From assembly GCF_001949145.1 (NCBI RefSeq), contig NW_019091465.1:580395-590455 (forward strand): a stretch of DNA of 10,061 nt. The letters are read 5' to 3'. Both the position numbers and the translations under genes were made by a program. The stretch is from Acanthaster planci. Its lineage: Eukaryota > Echinodermata > Asteroidea > Valvatida > Acanthasteridae. The notes below the pieces were generated by a model, which searched no databases, was not told where the DNA came from, and worked only from the letters and a program-made list of their open reading frames with translations. Positions 1 through 8,400 of this stretch are shown piece by piece; the first letter of the stretch is position 1; each line of letters begins with the position of its first letter.

Positions 1-1115
1 GCATTTAAAAAAAATAAAATGGGCTGAGATGTGTCAGTGTACTCTCCCAGACCCAAGCACCTCAAAAAGGCATTCAATGGGTTGGATTGTTTATTTTCTG
101 AAAATGGATCAAATGCCTGTCATCCACCAGATTTTGAACATTCTCGATGTCAAAACCAATTATTTTGCTCGTTTTTTTTTCCAATCTTCTCGATTTGTCC
201 CTTGTTTTTCACAGTGAGAGAGTTGAACCAAATGATTGAGCAGAACATCACAACTGACCGTATTACAGACACGTAAAATAAATTAAGAATATCTCTTTCT
301 ACTTCAAAAAAGGACTTTAGGTTCCGAAGAAAATACAATCGTTGATTAGACTTTGCAAGGGTTCTTGATATGCTGGTTCCATGAAAGGCTGTTGTCGATA
401 AGAACACCCAAGTACTTATAACTTGATACCCTTTCAACACATTGTCCGTTCAACATAACTGGACGCATGTCATTTTTAATTCTACGGAAGTCGAAAATCA
501 TTTCTTTAGTCTTATTGATCAGTCCATTTTCTTCACACCACTGATAAAATTTCATTATTGCGTGCCGATATTCAGTCTCATCATTCTCTGATGTAAAACC
601 TGTAAGTGCTGTGTCATCGGCATATTTTCGAATGGAACATGAGTCACTGTCTGGTCTGCAATCGTTTGTACATAATGCACTGGATAATACACCATTTACC
701 CTAACTTTTTGTATTGTATTGGTCATGAAGCTATAAATCCAGGAACAATGACCAGACTGTGTGTTCTATGTTGTCAATTTTTGAAAAACAAATCAGGTTT
801 TACAGTGTTAAAAGCTGACGAAAGGTCAATATACATAGGTTTTGGGGTTGTCAAGCTGCTCATATATTTGTGAAGAAATGCAGTGATGGCATCCTCTACT
901 CCTTTACCTGCCTGATAGGCAAACTGACATGGATCAATATAGATTCGGGGCAGAAGAATCTCCTTAACTAACTTCTCAAAACATTTCATTATAACCGGTG
1001 TGAGTGCTATTGGCTGGTAGTCATTTTGAGAAATAGGTTTTGGTATTTTTGGAATTGGTAGTATTGGTGAGGTTTTCCAAAGCTTTGGGCAATCTGACAG
1101 CATCCGTTGCTTCAT
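1..1115 (-). pseudogene. LINE reverse transcriptase domain, frameshifted and internally deleted
   Basis: In a live element this domain copies the element RNA at the nicked target. The piece from 1115 to 774 carries the fingers (LPIPKIPKP, DYQPIALTPVIMKCFEKLV) and motif A (DLSSAFNT, catalytic Asp at 825-827). A frameshift near 774-726 leads into KVRVNG and the YADD box (613-624), followed by the thumb-side blocks EENGLINKTKE, DFRR and YKYLGVLID. A second shift near 360 leads to RLYFLRNL and the tail. After a stop at 150-152 the same frame resumes with a recognisable C-terminal block, NPLNAFLRCLGLGEY, at about 33-83. The palm segment between KVRVNG and TNDC is nearly all gone, including the region that normally carries the PQG motif. 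The copy therefore cannot encode a working enzyme even with the frames repaired. Confidence 0.9.
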
Positions 1116-1176
1116 CTAACATGATCAGCAAGGATGAGAGACCAGTCAGTCATGAAGCAGCTTCTCAAAAATTGCA

Positions 1177-2173
1177 CTAACTCCTTATCCATTTCCTCTC
1201 TTTTATCATGGTAGGATTCACCTGTTTTAATTTCTGGCGATATCTTGGAACGAGGTATATCATATTGTGATCCCAGGCACCCAAACCGTCACGGTTGTAG
1301 GCCCTATAGCCTCCCTCCACAGATCCATAGCACTTGTCAAGGGTGCATTGGCCCCTGGTTGGAATATCGACATACTGAAAGTACTGTGGCATGGTAGATT
1401 CCAGATTACGCTCACTGAAATCGCCGAGTCTGCGTTTTACTGCATATGGGGATCTTCTTTCCATATTTTCGTGAATATCGGTCTGTTTGGAGACAGGCAT
1501 GATGGCGTTAGCTTTAATACGTATATATACAACCGTCACAAACATCTGATTTAACTCCGGTGGCAAATAGAATGGTCTCAGAAACAGTTAAAAGTTCTAT
1601 ATCTAGTGAACAAAACTGATCTTTCACAGAAATGTTTGTACACCATCTATTATTTACGGAGATGCAAACACCCCCGCCTGATTTCTTGCCAGAGTTTTCT
1701 GTCCTATCCATCTGTTCACACGCAAAATTCCCAATCTCACACATTTTGTCAGAGACGTCATCGTTGAACCACGTTTCGCTGAAACATTAAACAATGTTTA
1801 CATTTGTTATTGTATCTGGTGTTAGCGTGAAGTTCATCCACTTTGTTCGGAAGAGATCGTGAATTACCCATTATAATTGATGGTAAGGGAGGTCTGAAGT
1901 GTCTTCTTCGGAGTCGTACTCGAATTCCCCCTTTCCGCCTACGTTTGCGCCTCTGGAGCTCCCCGGGAATCTCCATGCCAGGGTCCGCATAGTTTGCATA
2001 GTTCGCATTCCCCAAGCTTCGGAGCTCACTACTACTACTTCTACTAGTGGTTGTGATACAGTACATGAAGATGGGTACTTGCCACACCCTAGAGTCGAGT
2101 AAATTGCCAATACAGTTTCTCTCGCAAACAGCAGCAATGCAAGGAAGACAACCCAGACACTTACAGACTCCAT
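1177..2173 (-). pseudogene. LINE apurinic/apyrimidinic endonuclease domain, frameshifted
   Basis: In the intact element this domain nicks target DNA to prime reverse transcription. It can be followed through four pieces in different frames. The first starts at the ATG at 2173 with a strongly hydrophobic stretch of about 20 residues. The next carries a basic run (RRKRRRKGG) and the first endonuclease block, IMGNSRSLPNKVDEL, at about 1822-1885. The reading then shifts to FSETW (1769-1783), which holds the catalytic Glu, and on through KKSGGGVCISVNNRW to IELLTVS. A further shift near 1570 leads into LNQMFVTVVYI, the TLDKCYG block and WDHN (1264-1275), which contains the catalytic Asp-His pair. 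The catalytic blocks themselves are readable, so the decay is moderate. Family assignment is from motif order and spacing. No function is expected from this copy. Confidence 0.88.
1987..2008. repeat. Short 9-bp tandem repeat inside the LINE relic
   Basis: GCATAGTTT is followed directly by GCATAGTTC and then GCAT, giving about 2.4 copies of a 9-bp unit. On the minus strand it makes an Asn-Tyr-Ala repeat upstream of the basic linker of the LINE endonuclease. It is probably replication slippage within the dead element. Confidence 0.6.
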
Positions 2174-2536
2174 GATGACAGCTGAAAGAAAAGACGTCGG
2201 CGACTTGGGCATGAAAATGCACACCAAAAGTAGAATAAAATCACAAGGAACTAAAATTCACACAAGATGAAAAAACACCGGGTGGTTGCCACTGAGCAGC
2301 GCCCTCACTTCTATGCATTGGTGGGTAACAGACTACTTGGTCAACGTCGAATAAATGGCAAACCAATATATCCCAGTTCATCAGAGAGCCGTAACACTCT
2401 CTCATATGTTATAATATACTCAATCCAAGCAGGAAGAATCTATCCACCAACGCTTTTTGCGAGTCTTTGCATGCAACATGAGTCTTATGTATGTGGGAAG
2501 GGGAGTTTTCTGTGCAGTGCTGTGTTTGGCAGATGA
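2174..2536. other. No recognisable gene; possibly LINE 5' flank
   Basis: This stretch precedes the LINE start codon on the minus strand, so part of it may be the element's 5' untranslated region. A short plus-strand reading frame at 2267-2536 (89 residues) has no motif, no compositional sign of coding and no recognisable relative. I do not call it a gene. No repeat or RNA gene is evident. Confidence 0.5.
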
Positions 2537-2618
2537 TTTTTTTTTTGTTATTTTTTATTTTTGGGGGGGTGTTGTTCTCTGTTTTGTTTTTGTTGTTGTT
2601 TTTTGTTGTTGTTTTTTT
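2537..2618. repeat. T-rich low-complexity tract with G and TTG runs
   Basis: The tract begins with a run of ten or more T, passes through a run of seven G, and continues with interspersed TTG units and T runs up to 2618. It is simple-sequence DNA. On the plus strand it gives a spurious hydrophobic peptide and on the minus strand a spurious Lys/Gln/Thr-rich tail. It could be the eroded poly(A) tail of a minus-strand retroposon, but no target-site duplication supports that. Confidence 0.85.
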
Positions 2619-2624
2619 AAGTTC

Positions 2625-3034
2625 GCAGACACGCAGACACTCATTCCTCGTTTCGCCTGTTTGATAGCATTAAAAATCAGAAACTGAGCTACGGGAAGTA
2701 CTGCTTGTGTTTTGGAGCTCCTTTTGCTGTTGATGTCTGGGTCTGCAAGTATCATGTTGATCCTGGCAAGGAGCATGGTTGGGACAGACCTTTCTTTTGC
2801 ATCAATCAGCATATGTTCCAGTGAACTGCTCGCTATTCACAAACATCTGCCGCATACCCATCTGAACAGCACGATCAAAGTGGAGAGCACCACTGTCGCT
2901 ATCATGATCACAGGCTCTTCCTGATACCTCTCCAACGTCTTCATCGAATCCAGAAACACATTCTGTTCTTTGGTCTGAGCTTGCAGACAAGGCAGCTGAG
3001 CTAACAGGATTTCCTTCAACCTTATGGGGTTCAT
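2625..3034 (-). pseudogene. Possible remnant of an uncharacterised coding region
   Basis: One minus-strand frame runs from an ATG at 3034, hits a stop at 2837-2839, and continues open to the T-rich tract. The lower half has a protein-like pattern: an amphipathic stretch SVPTMLLARINMILADPDI and then VLPVAQFLIFNAIKQAKRG. This faintly recalls uncharacterised repeat-associated proteins common in invertebrate genomes, a resemblance from general memory that I could not check. The upper half has a hydrophobic stretch (VIMIATVVLSTLIVLF) that may be accidental. With one stop, no clear start and no catalytic motif, this could be a chance open frame. No function is proposed. Confidence 0.3.
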
Positions 3035-3865
3035 TTGCTTTTCAAGGATTATTCAAAATTTTTCCAGTCTTGACGTGTACAGGTTTGCAAGATCAGCAGT
3101 TAAGTGTGAGTGTACTACTACTAATGATAGCATTTATTGTTTAGAGCCCATTACATCATAAAACAGATCCCAACCGGGCGTACATAACTGAAACACGCAA
3201 ATACTATGACCGTAGAATAAAATAAAACTACCCACAAATTGTGCAGTGAAAAGCTCAATAAAAAGGACCCCAGATCCAACACCTCCCTCAATAGAGCGGC
3301 TGCGCCACCCACCAAACTCCCACAAATACTGGATTCAATACCTAAGCCTTCAGAGTGTATCTGCAAGTAACATAACAAAAGACACTCAAATTATTAAAAC
3401 ATCACTACTAAAACCATTAAACGCAATTGAGGATAATACACTTACAAATGGTACACCACCCGAAAGATATGTGTTTTTAATGAAGACTGAAAACATTCCA
3501 CACTGGGGGCTTTACGGACCAAAGGAAGGATGCCACTCCAGAATCTAAGTGCCGCAACCCAAAAAGCTCGCTTCCCATGGGACGCATAGCGGGCTCATGA
3601 AGCTGTGATATCACAGAGGATCTGGTATTCCTTTCTCTTTGGCAAGTAGAAACGAGATCAGTTAACTCGATGATACGTAGTTCCCACTTAAATGTTCTTT
3701 CACCCAACAGTGGGCAAATCAACAGTGATGTCATTAACGAAGGAAAAACGGTTGATTGATGCTGGTCCCGCAGAATCTATCAAACCAGACCTAGTAAAAT
3801 AAGCAGCGACTGCACCAGGAAAAAAAAGTTAACGAAAACTGACTCCTAACGTTTTAGTCAGGTAT

Positions 3866-3889
3866 CTATATTACCCGGTGGTAATATAG
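3866..3889. repeat. Perfect 10-bp inverted repeat with a 4-nt loop
   Basis: CTATATTACC at 3866-3875 is the exact reverse complement of GGTAATATAG at 3880-3889, separated by CGGT. It could fold as a compact hairpin in DNA or RNA. It lies about 160 bp beyond the 3' end of the minus-strand polymerase relic. It might be a transposable-element end or a transcript structure, but there is no oligo-T run or CTRR end to support either. Confidence 0.75.
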
Positions 3890-3972
3890 GAAGGCGGTAC
3901 TGTCAGAAGGGCAACCGATCCCACCTGGAGCGTCGGCGTATTTCAAATCGAGAGGTGCACGACTACGTTTAA

Positions 3973-4008
3973 GCGGGCCCGGGGCAAAAGGGGGAAAGTG
4001 GGCCCTGC
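3973..4008. repeat. GC-rich imperfect inverted repeat around two GGGCCC palindromes
   Basis: GGGCCC occurs at 3975-3980 and again at 4000-4005. The outer flanks GC (3973-3974) and TGC (4006-4008) are nearly complementary, so the stretch can form an imperfect hairpin with a purine-rich loop. It stands out against AT-rich surroundings. Function unknown; it may be chance. Confidence 0.4.
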
Positions 4009-4718
4009 TAAACGGGACCAAGCGTTCTTTTTTAATAGAAGAGCTTCAAGTGGTGGCAGAAGACACCGAATTACTGCCTGCTTCAACGGTTTGATCGGTT
4101 TGATAATGACCGTAAGCCAGCATGTCGATGCCGTTTGATAGCAGGTAACGTTTTGTGGCCAACGGAGATAGGCTCAGTTTGTTTTGAACGATGAAACCAA
4201 GTTCTTCTGCGACCTAATATTTTGTTGCTTTGTATAAACCTGCGTATACACCTTTGGCTTTTTTGAGCAGGCTAGGCAACCCGTTGTCTTCAAATAAGAT
4301 GGAATACATTTTGGAGCGTAAGCAGACGACTTCAGAAACGAGCTTTCCGCCAATTTCGTCTTCCATCTTGCCAATGACATTTTTGTTTTTAGGGTAGTAG
4401 AGTGCGTGTGTAGGCGGGTAGTTTAAACAGTCGGATAGGTCACTTTTTGCGTAGATATCGATTGACGTTGTCGGTTTGAATCTGAACAAGTAGGCTGTCG
4501 GTGTACAATAGACAGACGTCGTCTCCAAAGACTGATTTTAACGTGTTGTAAAAGAGGTCACACATTAACGTTTTAGATAGGTCAAGCACGCTCACGCCGC
4601 AGTAGATCGGTTTGTTTTACTTGGTTATTACGCAATGTATTTCGACAAACGAGAGATTGCACCCTGGGAATAGCGCAGTCGATTTGTAGTTAGGTTTAGA
4701 AACCAAGCGTTTATATCG

Positions 4719-4889
4719 CTAGGTGTCATGTAAGTCTTTCAATAGTTCGGGGAACACGACTTTAAAAGGTGCTGCGTTTATGCCTTGGCAGTCTTCTTTG
4801 TGGTTGTGGAGTTTTTGTTGGGTTTGAAAGTGACACACATAATCTAAGCAATAATGTTTCTGGCCACTGTTATAGTTGCTTTCGCCCAT
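4719..4889 (-). pseudogene. Displaced C2HC zinc-finger/pre-exonuclease segment within the polymerase relic
   Basis: This is a 56-codon frame, ATG at 4889 to TAG at 4719. It contains Cys residues in YCLDYVC, then HFQTQQKLHNH and DC, followed by PFKVVFPEL. Spacing and wording match the zinc-finger segment that, in relatives, stands N-terminal to the exonuclease domain. Here it sits between polymerase motifs B and C, hundreds of residues from its expected place. The best explanation is rearrangement or a templated patch during decay. I infer this from order alone. Confidence 0.65.
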
Positions 4890-5408
4890 CAACCTAGAAA
4901 AAGCCTTTCAATAGAAACCCACTTATAAGGTCTCTCACGTTTTCCATCGTTTTGCCAAACACCGAGTTGTTCATCAACTTGAAAAAGTCTTTCTCAAAAT
5001 CAAAGATGGTTTGTTTGTGCAACGACATACTTGTGTTTTGCCAAAAGTCGGATGCGAGTTTGTCTACGGAGGTGATATTTTCCCCGTTGCCTACCAAGTC
5101 TTTTTGGTAATCTGACAGCCATGCACTCGGGATCGAAATATTTTCGGATGCGAGCGGAAAGTTGTTGCGTAAATCATGCCAAGTGCTGTGGATAATCGAG
5201 CGTCACTTCTTCGGTAGTAGAACGGGGTGAAAGCTTAGAAATGGACTCGGGGTAAACGTATCTAGTGCCTTAACCCATTTAAAATTTCCTATGGGTGGGT
5301 ACTGGCTCATGGCCCAACCGTACAAATTATTCGCGTCGAGGTATATGATGTATAACGGCTGTTTAGTTGAATCACGGTCTTTTGGTTATTAGCAGTAGTT
5401 AAGACGGA

Positions 5409-5409
5409 N
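5409..5409. other. Unresolved base (N) at the junction of the two polymerase genes
   Basis: The only ambiguous base in the window falls where the minus-strand relic ends and just upstream of the plus-strand polymerase frame. It may mark a low-quality position or an assembly join. Confidence 0.95.
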
Positions 5410-5429
5410 AACCCGCTGCTTATCCAGCT

Positions 5430-5453
5430 CTCTCTTCTTTTGTATGTCGATAG
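5430..5453 (+). promoter_or_regulatory. Candidate 3' splice site (polypyrimidine tract plus AG)
   Basis: A pyrimidine-rich run (CTCTCTCTTCTTTTG) is followed by ATGTCGATAG, with AG at 5452-5453. The long polymerase frame opens at the very next base. The TAG that closes the frame upstream is the same AG. This is what an intron acceptor before the main exon would look like. No donor site or upstream exon was identified, so an annotated intron is not claimed. Confidence 0.35.
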
Positions 5454-8400
5454 GATGGCAGACGTCCCGACAATGATGTGGCTTCTCCTCTTCGCGATAA
5501 GCGGGAAAAGGTCAAGAAATCGGCTGGTGTTTTTGAATGTCTGAAATGCGACAAAAAGTTTGTGCGGCGAGATCATTTGCGGCGACACGCCTCCTCGCAC
5601 GACATCCAGAAACACTTTTCCTGTCCCGAGTGCCGTGCAACCTTTAAGCGTCGCGATAACATGCAGCGTCATCTACATCGCCTTCACCTAAAACCCAAGC
5701 CTAAGAACAAGACAACGGTCATGCCGCTCGCACCGGATGTTCCTACCACCGTGACCGACAGCAACCAGCCCGGCTGCAGCCACTGGAGCGCGCCCCCACC
5801 CCAACCTCGACTCGCCAACGCAGCTGGTAGAACAAAGCACCGTTGCCCCGTGTGCGGAAAGGAGTTTCTTCGGGCGGACTCGCTAAAGCGCCACGTCACC
5901 AAAGTCCATTTTCAGCGGGCTCCTAAACCTCGAGAAGGAATCTTCGAGGAGGATCCGACAGACTGTCCACTCAAGGGAGAGGATGTCATCACGCGTACGG
6001 TGCGAGACAACTGGGCAAGCATTCGGTCGAACCACTCCGATAGCCAGCGCGATGGGGAGGATGTGTTTAACATTCGTACGGTGAGAACCGCCAGAGACTA
6101 TAAGACGGTGGCTAAAGCACTTCTCTCCAAAACCACCAGTGAGCACTCGGTAAACATTTCATTCGGGGGTATTTTTCGCCTTCCCGGCACTGGTGCGGTG
6201 CAATATTTCGAACCGGACACCTGCCGCTACCTTCCCCGACCTGTTGCATTCGAAAATCCCCAAGCGGCGGAACGTTTCATCGATAACTTTCAGAAGGAGA
6301 ACATTGAGGCGTATTTTCGGGAGTTCATTCCGGAGTGGACTTCGTTCCTGCTCGCTAATGTCAGGCTGTACATTGGCCGTCCCGCGGACCCGCTGCAAGA
6401 AGACCCGGTCAACTTCGCGGACGGAATGGGGGATAACCGAGACCCTGAAGTCGATGAACTGTACGGAAAGCATTGGTCCGCGATCAGAACCCACCATCGG
6501 GTTGATCGAGTCGTGCAGGACATTTACAACGTACGGCTGAATCGCCCAGAGGCCTCCTATCGTCGGATCATGGACAGCATTCTGCAAAGGCTCACGTGTC
6601 GGGTGAAAATAAACGTTTCGCTAGGGTTCATCCTTCGCCACGTGGAAACGGGAGATTTGCGCTATTTTCATCCTTCGCACAATAACGCAACGTTATTTCC
6701 CGCCGCAGTCACGGTGGCGTCCCGCAACGATGCTGATGGTTTGGTGGCGCGTCTACAAGACATAGACGTCTTGGAGCACGTCAAACAGCAAAGACCCGAC
6801 ACGAAATGGACCGTGGTAATGCCGACAAACATGGCCATTTACGTGAACAAAATGAACCGCTTTTACATCGGTGCTCCCACTTCCCTACCCCACTACGTTC
6901 GCAACAACCCGGGTCTAAACAGTCTCACGCACCACGCCCATCGGGGTGGGAGGTACACCGACAACCTGTGTTTCTTCAGATGTCTCGCCCGCCACCATGG
7001 AGCGACTCTGGGGGCGCTGGAAACACCGACAAGACGGTTGGTGGAAAGGTTCGAACGCCATACGGAACGACGAATCACCGAGGGCGTGACTATGGATGAT
7101 TTGGCTACGGCAGAAGTAATGTTTGAGGTAAACATTCATGTGTACAGCCTAGAACCACCGACTGGCGATGCTCCTGCGAATGAGGGACCCAGGGTGAGGT
7201 TAGTGCGTCGATCGCTTCGAAGGTACCCAACTACCTTGAATATGAACCTACACGGTAAACACTTCTCGTACATTTGCGACATTGACACGTACAGCCAATC
7301 CTTCGAGTGCAAGAAATGTAGGACAGTGTTCACTAGATCGTTTAACCTCCACCGCCATGAGCCCACGTGCGTTGTCAATGTGAAGCACAAGTTTCCTGGG
7401 GGTATTTACGCCTTGCGAGAGTCGATATTTGACAAACTGGAGGAGGTAGGGATCGACATCGAGGAAGACCTGAAGTACTTTCCCTACCGCGCTACATATG
7501 ATTTCGAATGTTACTTTGACAGTGTGGCGGAAGCTGAGACCGACGCGGGAAAATTGTCCTGGTGCAACCGCCACGAACTCCTCAGCGTCAGTGTGGCGAG
7601 CAACGTCCGCGGCTTCGAAGAGGCGAGATGTTTCGTGACGGAGGGCGACCCAACCGATCTTGTGAAGCGCATGCTCGACTACTTGTACGAGATTGGTGAC
7701 GAGGCTTACTCGTGCATGCTGTACCTGTTTGAGGATGTGTTCACTCGTATCCACGAACTGGAAGACGAACAGCCCTTGGATTCGGACGGTGCGCATGCTA
7801 TGGTAGCGCATTTGGAGACTCTGCGTCAGGAGTTGGACGACTACCTGCGCGAAATTCCGGTCATCGGATTCAACTCCAGTAAGTACGACATCAACGTCAT
7901 TAAGAAACATTTGTACCGATTGTTACTTGCTGCTGATGATGAAATTCAAATGACGACTAAGCGGGCCGGGTGCTACATGTGCCTCAAAACGCGGAAATTC
8001 AAATTTCTAGACATTTCGAACTATCTGGCTCCCGGTTATTCGTACGACAAATTTTTAAAGGCGTACGACTGTTCTCACACCAAAGGGTTTTTCCCGTACG
8101 ACTACATGACCAGCGTGGACAAGCTCGACGAAACACAGCTTCCGTCGCATGATGCCTTTTTTAGTACCTTAAAGGGGGCCAACATCTCTGAAGAGGATTA
8201 CGCGCACTGCCATCGCATCTGGAGGGAGCGGGGAATGGAGACAATGCGCGACTTCCTGGTGTGGTACAACAATTTGGACGTCACCCCGTTCCTTGAAGCT
8301 GTACAAAAAATGTTTGACTTTTACAAAGCGCGGGAAATGGACATGTTCAAGTGTGCTATATCCGTGCCCGGCCTGTCACTGTACTACCTGTTCCTGACGT

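Larger units (their letters stand above)
1..2173 (-). mobile_element. Decayed LINE (L2/CR1-like non-LTR retrotransposon), open at the left edge
   Basis: This stretch reads on the minus strand as one LINE second open reading frame, in the expected order. It starts with a hydrophobic N-terminus (ATG at 2173) and a basic Arg-rich linker, then an apurinic endonuclease, a reverse transcriptase and the C-terminal tail. Visible hallmarks are the endonuclease motifs FSETW (1769-1783) and DHN (1264-1272), and the RT box YADD (613-624). The frame changes at least six times along its length and stops interrupt it, so it is dead. Two protein segments normally present are missing. The phrasing around YADDT, the WC..NGL..NKTKE..FDFRR block and the YKYLGVLID block are typical of L2/CR1-like elements of fish and marine invertebrates. 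The exact clade is inference. No 3' repeat or target-site duplication is visible, because the element runs off position 1. Confidence 0.9.
3035..4045. other. Intergenic stretch without a recognisable gene
   Basis: Short open frames occur on both strands, for example 3246-3548 on plus and 3477-3734 on minus. None carries a family motif I recognise. The minus frame at 3477-3734 (85 residues) contains Trp-rich wording near its end and might be an element tail, but this cannot be supported. The only clear structures are the 10-bp hairpin at 3866-3889 and a GC-rich imperfect inverted repeat at 3973-4008. No tRNA, rRNA or SINE with convincing A and B boxes is visible. Confidence 0.5.
4046..5420 (-). 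pseudogene. Relic of a protein-primed family B DNA polymerase (DNA_pol_B_2 type)
   Basis: The intact gene would encode the replicative polymerase of a selfish DNA element. On the minus strand the relic starts with the block before motif A, containing ANN near 5370-5380. Motif A follows as YLDANNLYGW (catalytic Asp at 5335-5337), then motif B as KLMNNSVFGKT (4954-4980). Next come a displaced zinc-finger piece (4719-4889), a KPNYKS block, PIYCGVSVLDLSKTLM, a damaged motif C, the block NYPPTHALYYPKNKNVIGKM, then LRSKMYSI. The C-terminal block KRYLLSNGI..LAYGH ends at a TGA at 4046-4048. An in-frame stop follows motif A (near 5210), another lies just before PIYCG, and several frameshifts occur. 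The exonuclease domain is missing. The wording (LMNNSVFGKTMENV) is that of a subfamily widespread in invertebrate genomes and differs clearly from the polymerase to its right. Confidence 0.93.

Noticed and set aside
29-276. Two short plus-strand frames at the left edge
   Set aside because: They are antisense to the C-terminal tail of the LINE reverse transcriptase, where the minus strand shows conserved blocks.
1919-2049. Cluster of common restriction sites (GAATTC, GAGCTC, CCCGGG, AAGCTT, ACTAGT) resembling a cloning polylinker
   Set aside because: The stretch codes the expected basic linker and endonuclease N-terminus of the LINE, and the sites are too widely spaced for a polylinker. No vector sequence adjoins it.
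2457-2687. Plus-strand frame with a long Phe/Val/Cys-rich hydrophobic segment
   Set aside because: The hydrophobic segment is simply the translation of the T/G-rich simple tract.
3866-3889. Resemblance of the hairpin to a rolling-circle origin (TAATATTAC nonanucleotide)
   Set aside because: The matching bases are in the stem, not the loop, and one base is missing. No Rep gene is present.
3900-3980. Possible tRNA-derived SINE B box (TTTCAAATC)
   Set aside because: The leading G is missing, no A box lies at the proper distance, and no tail or target duplication is visible.
5307-5672. Minus-strand frame of 121 codons crossing the N
   Set aside because: Its left part is an out-of-frame view of the relic near motif A and its right part is antisense to the zinc fingers. 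It is a join artefact, not a gene.
6159-6587. Minus-strand open frame of 142 codons, plus other antisense frames between 5684 and 9911
   Set aside because: All are shadows of the plus-strand polymerase frame, without motifs of their own.
7248-7910. Minus-strand open frame of 220 codons
   Set aside because: It is antisense to the OTU-like/exonuclease part of the polymerase. The plus frame carries conserved catalytic motifs, and the minus frame shows none.
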